A stretch of 64,000 nt of DNA, taken from NCBI RefSeq assembly GCF_013433315.1, contig NZ_WXVV01000001.1, positions 62,001 to 126,000 of the forward strand, written 5' to 3'. The notes under the pieces were generated by a model that did not search any database, was not told where the DNA came from, and saw only the letters and a list, made by a program, of their open reading frames with translations. The stretch comes from Pseudomonas crudilactis. Lineage in GTDB: Bacteria > Pseudomonadota > Gammaproteobacteria > Pseudomonadales > Pseudomonadaceae. The position numbers were made by a program, and so were the translations under genes. Below are positions 25,991-34,759 of this stretch, piece after piece. Every line of letters begins with the position of its first letter. Position 1 is the first letter of the stretch.

Positions 25991-26593
25991 ATGACCATGA
26001 ATGCCAGTTTGTCGACTACCCCGGGTGCTGATGCTCAAGCCGTCAGCCTGGCCGTCGCACGCACACTCAAACAAGCCCGCAAGGCACAGAAAATTACGCT
26101 GGACGAGCTTTCTCGGCGCTCAGGCGTGAGTAAAGGAATGGTCGTCGAAATAGAAAAATGCACCGCGAATCCCAGTATCGGCATTCTTTGCAAAATCGCC
26201 GCCGCGCTGGGCCTGTCGGTTGCCGACATAGTCAATGTGACCGAGGCACCCTCTGCCCATATCATCGAAAGCCAGGATATCCCCACGCTCTGGACCGGTG
26301 ACCTTGGAGGCACTGCGCGACTTCTTGCAGGAACGTCCGGCCCGAACATGATCGAGTTATGGCGCTGGGAAATGCATCCCGGTGAATCGTTCGCTTCACC
26401 GGGGCACCCTCAAGGCACGCTTGAACTGTTCCATGTAGAGAAAGGCACGTTGAAATGCATGATCGGGGAAACAGAGCTGATCATTCCGGCCGGGAGTTCG
26501 GCAGTAGCGAAAACCGATGTACCTCACTCCTATTCCAACGCGGGCAGATCCAAATTGGTGTTCACCATGTCCGTGACCGAGATACATCAATAG
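25991..26593 (+). CDS. XRE-family transcriptional regulator with C-terminal cupin domain
   Basis: A 200-residue regulator. The N-terminal lambda-repressor-type HTH covers about residues 25-80 (LDELSRRSGVSKGMVVEIEKCTANPSI), and a cupin effector domain about 115-198 (GTLELFHVEKGTLKCMIGETELIIPAGSS). In this class (PuuR, SutR relatives) the cupin binds a small ligand and the HTH represses a neighbouring gene. It is divergent from the B3/B4 protein, and the dyad at 25889-25902 is the probable operator. The start is ATG 25991 or the ATG two codons later; neither has a strong ribosome site. Confidence 0.9.
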   Translation: MTMNASLSTTPGADAQAVSLAVARTLKQARKAQKITLDELSRRSGVSKGMVVEIEKCTANPSIGILCKIAAALGLSVADIVNVTEAPSAHIIESQDIPTLWTGDLGGTARLLAGTSGPNMIELWRWEMHPGESFASPGHPQGTLELFHVEKGTLKCMIGETELIIPAGSSAVAKTDVPHSYSNAGRSKLVFTMSVTEIHQ

Positions 26594-26631
26594 ATACCCG
26601 GCATTCGGGCACAGGCTTCATGACATAACCG

Positions 26632-27546
26632 TCAGTAGTTGAAGTCGTGCCCCAGCTCATTCTGCATCCACTCCAGAAATCGCCTGACCCGCGGAAAACC
26701 GGCGTGCGCCCTCGGGAACACCAGGTGGTGTGCGGTGATCGGGGCACTCAACCCTGGCGTCACTTCGACTAACGCGCCGCGCGCCATATAATCCTGCGCA
26801 AGCAGCGTGCTTTCCAACGCGAACCCAAGACCGTGACTGGCCGCCTCCAATGTCATGTAGGAGCGGTCAAAGCTGAGTGAATAGGGTTTTTCAGGACGCG
26901 ACAGGCCATGTTGAGCAAACAGCTGCGGCCACTTGATCAGCGTCGCTTCCGACAGGATCAGGTTGCAGTCGAGCAGATCCACGACTGTGCGGATCGGGCG
27001 CTGCTGCAGCAGTTTCGGTGACGCCAGAACCGCGATCTTTTCATTGCGCACCGTACGGACTTCGAAACTTGGCCAATTGGGCATGCCGTGACGGATGTCG
27101 ACATCGATCTTGTCGCGACTGAAATGCAGTGATTCGTAAGAACACGAAAGATTGAGCTGGATGTCGGGATGACTCTGGCGGAACTGTTCCAGCCGCGGCA
27201 TCAGCCACAGCAGCCCGAAGCTGGGCGACGAGTGCAACCGCAGACAATCGAGGCTGACATCGCTGGCGGCACGCTCTGTCGCCACCGCTAGGCTGTGCAG
27301 GATGCCGGACACTTCAGTCAGGTATTGCTCGCCCACTGGCGTCAGTGTCACGCCTCTGGCTGTTCTGAGAAATAGCTGACGCCCGATCATCGCCTCCAGC
27401 TTGGCCAACTGGTGACTGACCGCTGACGGGGTCAAGTCCAGCAATTCGGCGGCGCGGGCAACGTTGCCGAAGCGTGCCGTTTGCTCAAAGGCCTGAATGG
27501 CTTTCAGGGGTGGCAGGGTCGCAGGTGCATCGCCAGATGAACTCAT
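26632..27546 (-). CDS. LysR-family transcriptional regulator (GcvA-like)
   Basis: A 304-residue LysR protein with the N-terminal HTH at about 13-70 (LKAIQAFEQTARFGNVARAAELLDLTPSAVSHQLAKLEAM split over the motif) and an effector domain to the C-terminus. TPSAVSHQ and GRQLFLRTARGVTLTPVG are GcvA-subgroup marks. It is divergent from the SDR/MFS/transketolase operon; a perfect 8-bp inverted repeat with a T-N11-A core lies between them (27622-27642), so it most likely controls that operon. It ends 38 bases from the XRE gene, tail to tail. Confidence 0.9.
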   Translation of the reverse strand: MSSSGDAPATLPPLKAIQAFEQTARFGNVARAAELLDLTPSAVSHQLAKLEAMIGRQLFLRTARGVTLTPVGEQYLTEVSGILHSLAVATERAASDVSLDCLRLHSSPSFGLLWLMPRLEQFRQSHPDIQLNLSCSYESLHFSRDKIDVDIRHGMPNWPSFEVRTVRNEKIAVLASPKLLQQRPIRTVVDLLDCNLILSEATLIKWPQLFAQHGLSRPEKPYSLSFDRSYMTLEAASHGLGFALESTLLAQDYMARGALVEVTPGLSAPITAHHLVFPRAHAGFPRVRRFLEWMQNELGHDFNY

Positions 27547-27621
27547 GATGATTGTTTTTCCGCTGCAAGTGGCTTGGGCCGGGCTTATGGCTATTCAAGC
27601 ATTGGCAGACAGCGCTGGCGA

Positions 27622-27642
27622 GTGCTGAATTTTTTTCAGCAC
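27622..27642. promoter_or_regulatory. LysR-type operator in front of the transketolase operon
   Basis: GTGCTGAA (27622-27629) and TTCAGCAC (27635-27642) form a perfect dyad with a TTTTT spacer and contain T-N11-A. It lies 76 bases upstream of the divergent LysR start and about 100 before the SDR start. Confidence 0.6.
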
Positions 27643-27744
27643 CCAGTGAGGTTTGCGTTATTGCTCAGGGCCGGTCTGGAGGACAAGCTGAGTCATCGGT
27701 TCTTTGCGGACCGAACCCATAAAAACAATTAGAGGAACACCTCC

Positions 27745-28494
27745 ATGCTTCTCCAAGGCAAAGTCGCAATCATCACCGGTGCCGCATCTGCCCGTGGCAT
27801 CGGCCGCGCTACAGCGACGACGTTCGCACAACAAGGCGCTCGTGTCGTGATCCTTGATCTGGATGCATCCGCCGCGCGCGACGCTGCTGCGTCGCTGGGC
27901 GAAGGTCACCTGGGACTGGCGGCTAACGTCGCGGACGAGGCGCAGGTTCAGCAAGCCGTCGCCACCATCATCGAGCACTTCGGGCGCATTGATATCCTCG
28001 TCAACAACGCCGGCATTACCCAGCCACTCAAGACCCTCGACATTCGTCCTTCGGACTATGACAAGGTGCTGGACGTCAGCCTGCGCGGCACCCTGCTCAT
28101 GTCCCAAGCGGTGATTCCGCTTATGCGTCAACAGGCCAGCGGCAGCATCGTCTGCATGTCGTCCGTGTCAGCCCAACGCGGTGGCGGCATTTTCGGTGGC
28201 CCGCATTACAGCGCGGCCAAGGCCGGTGTGCTGGGTCTGGGTAAAGCCATGGCGCGGGAACTGGGCCCCGACAACATTCGCGTCAACTCCATCGCGCCGG
28301 GCCTGATCCACACCGACATTACCGGCGGCCTGATGCAGGATGAGCGCCGTCACGCCATCATCGACGGCATTCCGCTGGGTCGCTTGGGTGAGGCGCAAGA
28401 CGTCGCCAACGCTGCGCTGTTTCTCGCCAGCGACTTATCCTCTTATCTGACTGGCATCACCTTGGATGTGAACGGCGGCATGCTGATTCACTGA
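27745..28494 (+). CDS. Short-chain dehydrogenase/reductase
   Basis: A 249-residue classical SDR that oxidises an alcohol or reduces a ketone with NAD(P)(H). Seen: the cofactor motif TGAASARGIG (11-20), NNAG (87-90), catalytic Ser near 140 (SSVSAQRG), Tyr155 and Lys159 (PHYSAAKAG), and the C-terminal LTGITLDVNGGML. Asp after VVILDLD (residues 38-40) suggests NAD rather than NADP preference. First gene of an operon with an MFS carrier, a split transketolase and an SMP-30 protein, so it probably oxidises an imported polyol or sugar. AGAGGA precedes the ATG. Confidence 0.92.
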   Translation: MLLQGKVAIITGAASARGIGRATATTFAQQGARVVILDLDASAARDAAASLGEGHLGLAANVADEAQVQQAVATIIEHFGRIDILVNNAGITQPLKTLDIRPSDYDKVLDVSLRGTLLMSQAVIPLMRQQASGSIVCMSSVSAQRGGGIFGGPHYSAAKAGVLGLGKAMARELGPDNIRVNSIAPGLIHTDITGGLMQDERRHAIIDGIPLGRLGEAQDVANAALFLASDLSSYLTGITLDVNGGMLIH

Positions 28495-28594
28495 GTACTT
28501 CTGGGCGGGCCTGTGCGGCCCGTGCGGTTCTGGATCGATGATGCAGCCGGGCCTGATGGCCTGGCGGTCAATAAAAACAAGAGATCAGACCATC

Positions 28595-29893
28595 ATGACT
28601 ACCCTGTCGCTCGAAGCGGTTTCGACCGTGCGCTCCTCTGCCTATCGCAAAACCGCTTGGCGCCTGATGCCGTTCCTGATGCTGTGCTATTTGTGCGCTT
28701 ATCTGGATCGGGTCAACGTCGGCTTCGCCAAGCTGCAAATGATGAACGATCTGGCCCTCAGCGAAACGGTCTACGGGCTGGGCGCTGGCGTGTTCTTCAT
28801 CGGCTACTTCCTCTGCGAAGTACCGAGCAACATCATCCTGCACAAGGTCGGTGCGCGCGTGTGGATCGCGCGGATCATGATCACTTGGGGCATCGTCTCG
28901 GCGTTGTTCGCCTTCGTCGAAACCGCGTGGCAGTTCTATGCGCTGCGCTTTCTGCTGGGGATCGCCGAAGCGGGTCTGGCGCCGGGCCTGTTGCTCTACC
29001 TTACCTACTGGTTTCCGTCCTACCGTCGGGCACGCATGACGGTGTTGTGGTTCATCGCCATTCCGTTGTCAGGCATGGTCGGTGGTCCGCTGTCCGGCTG
29101 GATCATGAACCACTTTGCCGGCGTGCACGGTTGGGCCGGCTGGCAGTGGATGTTCGTTCTGGAGGCGGTACCGACCGTCATCGTCGGGCTGCTGGTGCTG
29201 AGCTATCTGAAAGACGGCGTGCATCAGGCCACCTGGCTGAATGACGAAGAAAAAGCCCTGATCACTCGCGAATTGGCCGACGACGACCAGCAAAAAGTCA
29301 CCCACGCCTCGGTTGGCGAGTTCATTCGCGATCGCCGGTTATGGCTGCTGGCAGCCATCTACTTCTGCGTGGTGATGGGCCAGTACGCAATCACCTTCTG
29401 GCTGCCCACGCTGGTGCGCAATGCAGGGGTTTCCGACCCGCTGCACATCGGTTTTATGACCAGCCTGCCCTACCTGTGCGCCATCGTCGCGATGTTGTTG
29501 GTGGGCCGCAGTGGTGACAAGCATCGCGAACGCCGCTGGCACCTCATCGTGCCGATGATTGCCGGTGCGATTGGCTTGAGCCTGGCGGCGATGATGGGTG
29601 GCAACTCAACGCTGTCGATCCTCAGTCTGTGCCTGGCCGCTTCCGGCATTTTGTCGGCGACGTCGCTGTTCTGGATGCTGCCCACCACGCTGCTGGGCGG
29701 GGTGTCTGCTGCCGCTGGCATCGCCGCGGTCAACAGCTTCGCCAATCTTGCCGGGTTCTGCTCGCCTTATCTGATCGGCTGGATCACCACCCTGACCGGC
29801 TCCAGTGCCATCGGCATGTACCTGATCACGGGCGTGCTGTTCCTCGGTGCCAGTCTGGTCCTGCGCATCCCCGCCGCCTTGGTCAATCGTTGA
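28595..29893 (+). CDS. MFS transporter, anion:cation symporter family
   Basis: A 432-residue major facilitator of the ACS (phthalate/glucarate/tartrate-like) family. Marks are the N-terminal LMPFLMLCYLCAYLDRVNVGFAKL, EVPSNIILHKVGARVWIARIM, and a long central loop (about 200-240). ACS carriers usually import carboxylated sugars or organic anions with protons. The ATG at 28595 has AAGAG eleven bases before it; upstream in-frame ATGs from 28538 would add a polar peptide and are less likely. Second gene of the transketolase operon, so it is the probable substrate importer. Confidence 0.9.
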   Translation: MTTLSLEAVSTVRSSAYRKTAWRLMPFLMLCYLCAYLDRVNVGFAKLQMMNDLALSETVYGLGAGVFFIGYFLCEVPSNIILHKVGARVWIARIMITWGIVSALFAFVETAWQFYALRFLLGIAEAGLAPGLLLYLTYWFPSYRRARMTVLWFIAIPLSGMVGGPLSGWIMNHFAGVHGWAGWQWMFVLEAVPTVIVGLLVLSYLKDGVHQATWLNDEEKALITRELADDDQQKVTHASVGEFIRDRRLWLLAAIYFCVVMGQYAITFWLPTLVRNAGVSDPLHIGFMTSLPYLCAIVAMLLVGRSGDKHRERRWHLIVPMIAGAIGLSLAAMMGGNSTLSILSLCLAASGILSATSLFWMLPTTLLGGVSAAAGIAAVNSFANLAGFCSPYLIGWITTLTGSSAIGMYLITGVLFLGASLVLRIPAALVNR

Positions 29894-29910
29894 GTTAACG
29901 GAGTTTCATC

Positions 29911-30759
29911 ATGACGACTAATCTTTCACACGCTGCATCCCTGAGCCTGACGGAGCGCGCGCACAACATTCGCCGCCACGCGCTGCGCATGGGCCAGGTC
30001 CAGGGTCAGGGCTACGTCGGCCAGGCACTCGGCGCTGCCGATTTGCTGGCGGTGTCTTACTTTCATGCGATGAATCATCGCCCAACTGATCCCGAATGGG
30101 AGCAGCGCGATCGCTTCTACCTTTCCATCGGTCACTACGCCATTGCGCTGTACGCAGCGCTGATCGAGGCCGAGATCATCCCGCTCGAAGAGCTGGAAAC
30201 CTACGGCTCGGACGACAGTCGCCTGCCGATGTCGGGCATGGCCGCCTACACCCCGGGCATGGAAATCACCGGCGGCTCGCTGGGCCAAGGCTTGGGCATC
30301 GCGGTCGGCGCCTGTCTGGGACTCAAGCGCAAAGATTCGCCATCCTTCGTCTACAACCTGCTGTCCGATGGCGAGTTGAACGAAGGCTCGACCTGGGAAG
30401 CGGTCATGTCGGCTTCGCACTGGAAGCTCGACAACCTGATCGCCATCGTCGACGTCAACAACCAGCAAGCCGACGGCCACTCCAGCGAAATCCTCTCGTT
30501 CGAACCCATCGTCGATCGCTGGCAGGCGTTTGGCTGGTTCACCCAGCGCGTCGACGGCAATGATCTGGAGGCGTTGGTCAGTGCGTTCGATGCTGCGCGT
30601 AATCATTCCGGCCGTCAGCCACGGGTGATCATCTGCGACACCAAAATGGGCAAAGGCGTGCCCTTCCTGGAAACCCGCGAGAAAACCCACTTCATCCGTG
30701 TGGAAGAGCACGAATGGGAACTGGCGCTGCGCAATCTTGAAGAAGGAAAAAACCAATGA
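29911..30759 (+). CDS. Transketolase, N-terminal (TPP-binding) subunit
   Basis: A 282-residue protein equal to the N-terminal half of transketolase. The thiamine diphosphate motif is present: SDGELNEGSTWEA (152-164) and VDVNNQQADG, where Asn183-Asn184 bind Mg2+ and diphosphate; the usual GDGE is SDGE. GGSLGQGLGIAVG is the conserved helix. Split transketolases work as two-subunit complexes that move two-carbon ketol groups between sugar phosphates; some have specialised sugar pathways (apulose-4-phosphate and sulfosugar transketolases). It overlaps the next gene by four bases, so the subunits are translationally coupled. Confidence 0.93.
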   Translation: MTTNLSHAASLSLTERAHNIRRHALRMGQVQGQGYVGQALGAADLLAVSYFHAMNHRPTDPEWEQRDRFYLSIGHYAIALYAALIEAEIIPLEELETYGSDDSRLPMSGMAAYTPGMEITGGSLGQGLGIAVGACLGLKRKDSPSFVYNLLSDGELNEGSTWEAVMSASHWKLDNLIAIVDVNNQQADGHSSEILSFEPIVDRWQAFGWFTQRVDGNDLEALVSAFDAARNHSGRQPRVIICDTKMGKGVPFLETREKTHFIRVEEHEWELALRNLEEGKNQ

Positions 30760-31784
30760 ACAACGCCGTCAAAACACCCATGCCGACTGCCGAGCCGAGC
30801 AAGAAACGCCTGACCACGTCGGCGATGATCGCGTCCATCGCTTCGGAGGGCCAAGCCACCAAAGCCGCGCCTTTCGGTCATGCGCTGGCGGCGCTGGCTG
30901 ATCAACGCCAGGACATCGTCGGTCTGTCCGCCGACCTGTCCAAATACACCGACCTGCACATCTTTGCCAAGGCCCACCCGGACCGGTTCTATCAAATGGG
31001 CATGGCCGAACAACTGCTGATGAGTGCAGCCGCAGGCATGGCCCGTGAAGGTTTCGTACCCTTTGCCACGACCTACGCGGTGTTTGCTTCGCGGCGTGCC
31101 TATGACTTCATCTGCATGGCCATCGCCGAGGAAAACCTCAACGTCAAAATCGTCTGCGGCCTGCCCGGTCTCACCACCGGATACGGCCCCAGCCACCAGG
31201 CCACCGATGACCTGGCCATCTTCCGTGCCATGCCCAACCTGATGATTGTCGACCCCTGCGATGCCCTGGAAATCGAACAGGCCGTACCCGCGATCGCCGC
31301 GCATCAGGGGCCTGTGTACATGCGTTTGCTGCGCGGCAATGTACCGTTGGTGCTCGACGAATACGGCTATCAGTTCGAGATCGGCAAAGCCAAAACCCTG
31401 CGCACCGGTAACGATGTGCTGATCATCTCCACCGGCCTGATGACCATGCGCGCACTTGAAGCCGCCAAGGAACTGCAAGCCGATGGCGTGGATGTCGCCG
31501 TGTTGCACGTACCGACGATAAAGCCGCTGGACGAGCAAGCCATTCTTGCCGAAGCTCGCAAATCAGGTCGCCTGGTGGTCACCGCAGAAAACAGTTCGAT
31601 TATTGGCGGTCTCGGTGAGGCCGTCGCTGGGGTGCTTCTGCGTAACGGGGTAACCCCAACATTCAGGCAGATCGCTTTGCCCGATGCGTTTCTCGACGCG
31701 GGGGCATTGCCAACACTGCACGATCGTTACGGCATTTCTACCCAAGCCGTCTGCGCGCAGATCAAGCTCTGGCTTGACCGCTGA
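30756..31784 (+). CDS. Transketolase, C-terminal subunit
   Basis: A 342-residue partner of the preceding subunit with the pyrimidine-binding and C-terminal domains of transketolase. Glu85 in MGMAEQLLMS is the residue that activates the thiamine aminopyrimidine ring; PFATTYAVFASRRAYDFI and GLTTGYGPSHQATDDLAIFRAMPN are the conserved active-site blocks. The N-terminal 30 residues are an extra polar extension compared with similar split subunits. It starts four bases before the end of the N-terminal subunit gene, and the SMP-30 gene follows after 123 bases. Confidence 0.93.
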   Translation: MNNAVKTPMPTAEPSKKRLTTSAMIASIASEGQATKAAPFGHALAALADQRQDIVGLSADLSKYTDLHIFAKAHPDRFYQMGMAEQLLMSAAAGMAREGFVPFATTYAVFASRRAYDFICMAIAEENLNVKIVCGLPGLTTGYGPSHQATDDLAIFRAMPNLMIVDPCDALEIEQAVPAIAAHQGPVYMRLLRGNVPLVLDEYGYQFEIGKAKTLRTGNDVLIISTGLMTMRALEAAKELQADGVDVAVLHVPTIKPLDEQAILAEARKSGRLVVTAENSSIIGGLGEAVAGVLLRNGVTPTFRQIALPDAFLDAGALPTLHDRYGISTQAVCAQIKLWLDR

Positions 31785-31907
31785 CCTGTCAGGGCGCTTA
31801 TGGACAAGCGCCCTACAACTTGAGCACTACGAGCCACTTGTACGATGTCCTATCACAAGGTATTACTACGTCTCCCACAAAAAAAATAAAACCACGGAGA
31901 TCGCTAC

Positions 31908-33029
31908 ATGGACTCATCCCTGTCCGCTCGACCTGAAAGCCCTGACCGAGCGCAAGGCAATACCCGCCGCAGCTTCCTGAAAAAGTCTCTCGCTGTTTCC
32001 GCCACGCTCGCCACCGTCGGCAGCACCGCACTGACGCGGATCGCCGAGGCCGCCGAACCCTTGAGTCAGCGCTACCCTGATCCGCTGATTCACATCCTCG
32101 ACGACAGCTTCCTTGAGCTGCGTATTTTCAACGCCAGTGTTGAAAAACTTGCCACCGGCATGCGCTGGGCTGAAGGACCGGTTTGGTTCGGTGATGGCCG
32201 CTATTTGCTGGTCAGCGACATCCCCAATAATCGCATCATGCGCTGGGACGAAATCACCGACACCTTCAGCGTGTATCGCGAACATTCCAATTTCTCCAAC
32301 GGCATGTGCCGGGATCGCCAAGGGCGTCTGATCGTCTGCGAAGGCTCCACCACGACCAGCGAAGGCCGGCGCATCACGCGCACCGAAGCCAATGGCACGA
32401 TCACCGTGCTGGCCGACAGCTTCGACGGCAAGCCCTTCAACTCGCCCAACGACATCGTCTGCAAAAGTGACGGCTCGATCTGGTTCACCGACCCGCCATT
32501 CCAGACCAGCAATAACTACGAGGGCCACAAAATCACCCCGAGCCAACCCCACGCCGTGTACCGAATCGACGGCGAGAGCAAAAAAGTCACTCGGGTCATC
32601 GATGATCTCAACGGCCCCAACGGCCTGTGCTTTTCGCCCGATGAAAAAACCCTTTACGTCGTCGAAGGTCGCGCCAAGCCTAATCGCTTGATCTGGGCGA
32701 TTGCCGTGAATGACGACGGCACACTTGGCGAACGCCGAAAGCACATCGAAGGGCTGGAATATGCCGCCATCGACGGCATCAAATGCGACGAAGCCGGCAA
32801 CCTGTGGTGCGGCTGGGGCGGCAATGGTGATCCCAAGGCTGACCTGGAAAAACTCGACGGCGTGCGCGTTTTCAATCAGCAGGGCAAGGCCATCGGGCAC
32901 ATTTCCCTGCCAGAGCGCTGCCCGAATTTGTGCTTTGGGGGGCGCGAAGGCAATCGGTTGTTCATGGCCAGTAGTCACTCGATCTATTCGCTGTTTGTGA
33001 ATACTCGGGGGACTACGTTTGCGTTGTAA
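31908..33029 (+). CDS. SMP-30/gluconolactonase-family lactonase, Tat-exported
   Basis: A 373-residue six-bladed beta-propeller of the SMP-30/LRE group, which hydrolyses sugar lactones with a divalent metal. A twin-arginine signal is clear: NTRRSFLKKSLAVSATLATV followed by AEAAEP. Propeller and metal-site blocks are EGPVWFGDGRYLLVSDIPNNRI, NSPNDIVCKSDGSIWFTDPPF and GPNGLCFSPDEKTLYVVEG. Export to the periplasm means the lactone would be formed outside the cytoplasm or imported after hydrolysis. Last gene of the operon. A 9-bp hairpin follows at 33077-33102. Confidence 0.9.
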   Translation: MDSSLSARPESPDRAQGNTRRSFLKKSLAVSATLATVGSTALTRIAEAAEPLSQRYPDPLIHILDDSFLELRIFNASVEKLATGMRWAEGPVWFGDGRYLLVSDIPNNRIMRWDEITDTFSVYREHSNFSNGMCRDRQGRLIVCEGSTTTSEGRRITRTEANGTITVLADSFDGKPFNSPNDIVCKSDGSIWFTDPPFQTSNNYEGHKITPSQPHAVYRIDGESKKVTRVIDDLNGPNGLCFSPDEKTLYVVEGRAKPNRLIWAIAVNDDGTLGERRKHIEGLEYAAIDGIKCDEAGNLWCGWGGNGDPKADLEKLDGVRVFNQQGKAIGHISLPERCPNLCFGGREGNRLFMASSHSIYSLFVNTRGTTFAL

Positions 33030-33076
33030 AAGCGCGGTTCGTCTCACGACAGTTTCGTGAGCGTCGAAACACAGCT

Positions 33077-33102
33077 TGCCGCGCATCCGAAGGTGCGCGG
33101 CA
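33077..33102 (+). terminator. Hairpin after the SMP-30 gene
   Basis: TGCCGCGCA (33077-33085) pairs perfectly with TGCGCGGCA (33094-33102) with an 8-base loop, 48 bases after the stop codon. No T-tract follows. The rest of the gap to 33283 shows no structure beyond a promoter-like AT region. Confidence 0.5.
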
Positions 33103-33283
33103 CTCAAGCCCGGTTACTGTCACCGCCACGCCGACCTTGTAGAGCGCCCGTAACGTCAGACACCTCCCGATTGTGTTCGAAATTGATAAAAGTCTTTCCC
33201 TGATCCGTGCCTGTTTGCGCAACACCCTCAAGCCTAAAGTTCGTCCTGCCAGCAACATCACACTTACTTTAGGAAATCTCATC

Positions 33284-33535
33284 ATGAAAACGGCAATGAT
33301 CATCGTCGCACTCTTGGGCTTCAGCTCTGTGGTAGCAGCGCAGGACGGTCCTGCAACGACTAAACAGGTCGAGCAATATCGCTACGGTACCCACCTGGAT
33401 GTCGCCAAGGTCATCTCTGAAGAACCGGTGCCGGATGTTTGCGCAGTGGTACCGACGCACATGACTTACCAGGACTCGCAAGGCAAACGCCATGTACTGG
33501 CCTATAACGTCATGGGCCGTTGCAGCCAGGGCTAA
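33284..33535 (+). CDS. DUF2790 small secreted protein
   Basis: An 83-residue exported protein. A signal peptide MKTAMIIVALLGFSSVVAAQ is followed by the DUF2790 body TKQVEQYRYGTHLDVAKVIS and CAVVPTHMTYQDSQGKRH, ending in a Cys (GRCSQG) that could pair with CAVV. DUF2790 proteins are abundant in Pseudomonas, often several per genome; their function is unknown. I use the ATG at 33284 because TTAGGAAA precedes it and the signal peptide begins there. The longer frame from 33173 has no ribosome site. Confidence 0.85.
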   Translation: MKTAMIIVALLGFSSVVAAQDGPATTKQVEQYRYGTHLDVAKVISEEPVPDVCAVVPTHMTYQDSQGKRHVLAYNVMGRCSQG

Positions 33536-33611
33536 GTCAGCTGTTTACCCATCATTGCGCCTCGGAGAGTGGTCTCATCGAGGCGCAAATACCTTTTTGC
33601 TCCGCAGTATT

Positions 33612-34538
33612 TCAATCGATCAGTTCTTTGGCCGTGGCTGCCAGCTGACTGCCAACCCGATCTTTCAGCGTTTCAATAAACCGGGTGATTTTTGCATCGA
33701 CAAACTGCCGAGAGGTATAGACGGCGTACACGTTACGCTCATAGGTATGGTAGTCAGGCAAAACCCGCACGAGCTTGCCGGAACGCAAATCATCGATGGC
33801 CGTAAATCCGGCCAGCAAGCCAATCCCCGCGCCCTCTCGAATGGCCAGCGCCATCGCATCCATATCGTTGACGCTGAAACTTGGCCCTGTCGGGACAAAC
33901 GTGGCGTCCCCGGCCTTGCTCTTGAGTTGCCACTCATCCCGCACATAGTCGACGGTGCCCAACAGCAGACACTGGTGATCACGCAGGTCTTCTGGCGTCT
34001 CGGGAGCCGCATGCCGGGCCAAGTAGTCTGGCGACGCCACCAACACACAATGGCTGACACCGATCTTCTGGCTGACATACGCCGAATCGGGGAGCGCGCG
34101 GGCGATCAGGATCGAGACATCCAGTTGGTCTTCCAACAGGTTAGGCATGCGTTGCGAGAGCAATAAATCCACCGTCACCTCCGGGAATTGCTGGCGGTAC
34201 TCCAGCACGGCCCCGGTGACCAGATGCCGGGCCAGCCCAGGAACGCAATGCACCCGCAGTGTTCCCCGAGGCTCCAGCGCGGCATTGCTGGCTTCGGCTT
34301 CGGCACTCTCCAGATCAGCGAGAATTTTCGTGCAGCGCTCATAGAACCGTCGCCCGGCATCGGTGACCGACAGGCGTCGGGTCGAGCGTTGCAACAGACG
34401 TGCGTCGAGCACGTTTTCCAGCGCCGATACAGCACGCGATACGTTACCGACGGTGGAGTCCAGATGATTGGCCACGGCCGTGAAACTGCCCATCTCGACA
34501 ACCTTTATGTACACCGACATGTTCGAAAGTTTATCCAT
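33612..34538 (-). CDS. LysR-family transcriptional regulator
   Basis: A 308-residue LysR protein. The HTH is at about 2-60 (DKLSNMSVYIKVVEMGSFTAVANHL, then STVGNVSRAVSALE), which is of the CrgA/DmlR-like type. The effector domain follows. The ATG at 34538 has AGGAAGG five bases before it; an ATG at 34583 would add 15 residues and lacks a ribosome site. It is divergent from the semialdehyde dehydrogenase operon and likely controls it; two direct repeats in the intergenic region (34621-34654) are a candidate site. Confidence 0.9.
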   Translation of the reverse strand: MDKLSNMSVYIKVVEMGSFTAVANHLDSTVGNVSRAVSALENVLDARLLQRSTRRLSVTDAGRRFYERCTKILADLESAEAEASNAALEPRGTLRVHCVPGLARHLVTGAVLEYRQQFPEVTVDLLLSQRMPNLLEDQLDVSILIARALPDSAYVSQKIGVSHCVLVASPDYLARHAAPETPEDLRDHQCLLLGTVDYVRDEWQLKSKAGDATFVPTGPSFSVNDMDAMALAIREGAGIGLLAGFTAIDDLRSGKLVRVLPDYHTYERNVYAVYTSRQFVDAKITRFIETLKDRVGSQLAATAKELID

Positions 34539-34620
34539 CGCGACCTTCCTGTAGATCTGACGCTCACCCGTGATAACGCGCATTTTTTCCGGATGCTACA
34601 CGTTCGGCCCGCGACTCGAT

Positions 34621-34654
34621 ATTACCTCTGGCAACAACAATGATTCCCTCTGGC
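34621..34654. promoter_or_regulatory. Direct repeats in the LysR/semialdehyde dehydrogenase divergent region
   Basis: ATTACCTCTGGC (34621-34632) and ATTCCCTCTGGC (34643-34654) match at 11 of 12 bases and are 22 bases apart (two helical turns). They lie between the divergent LysR gene and the dehydrogenase operon, so they may bind the regulator. Confidence 0.4.
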
Positions 34655-34759
34655 CCGTCTAAATCAATGCCCCCTCCTTCCATAAACTTGGTTGCACAGG
34701 CTGCCTGAGCCGGCGCCGGGTTTCTTACGAATCTCTGACAACCAACTGAAGGGCACATC

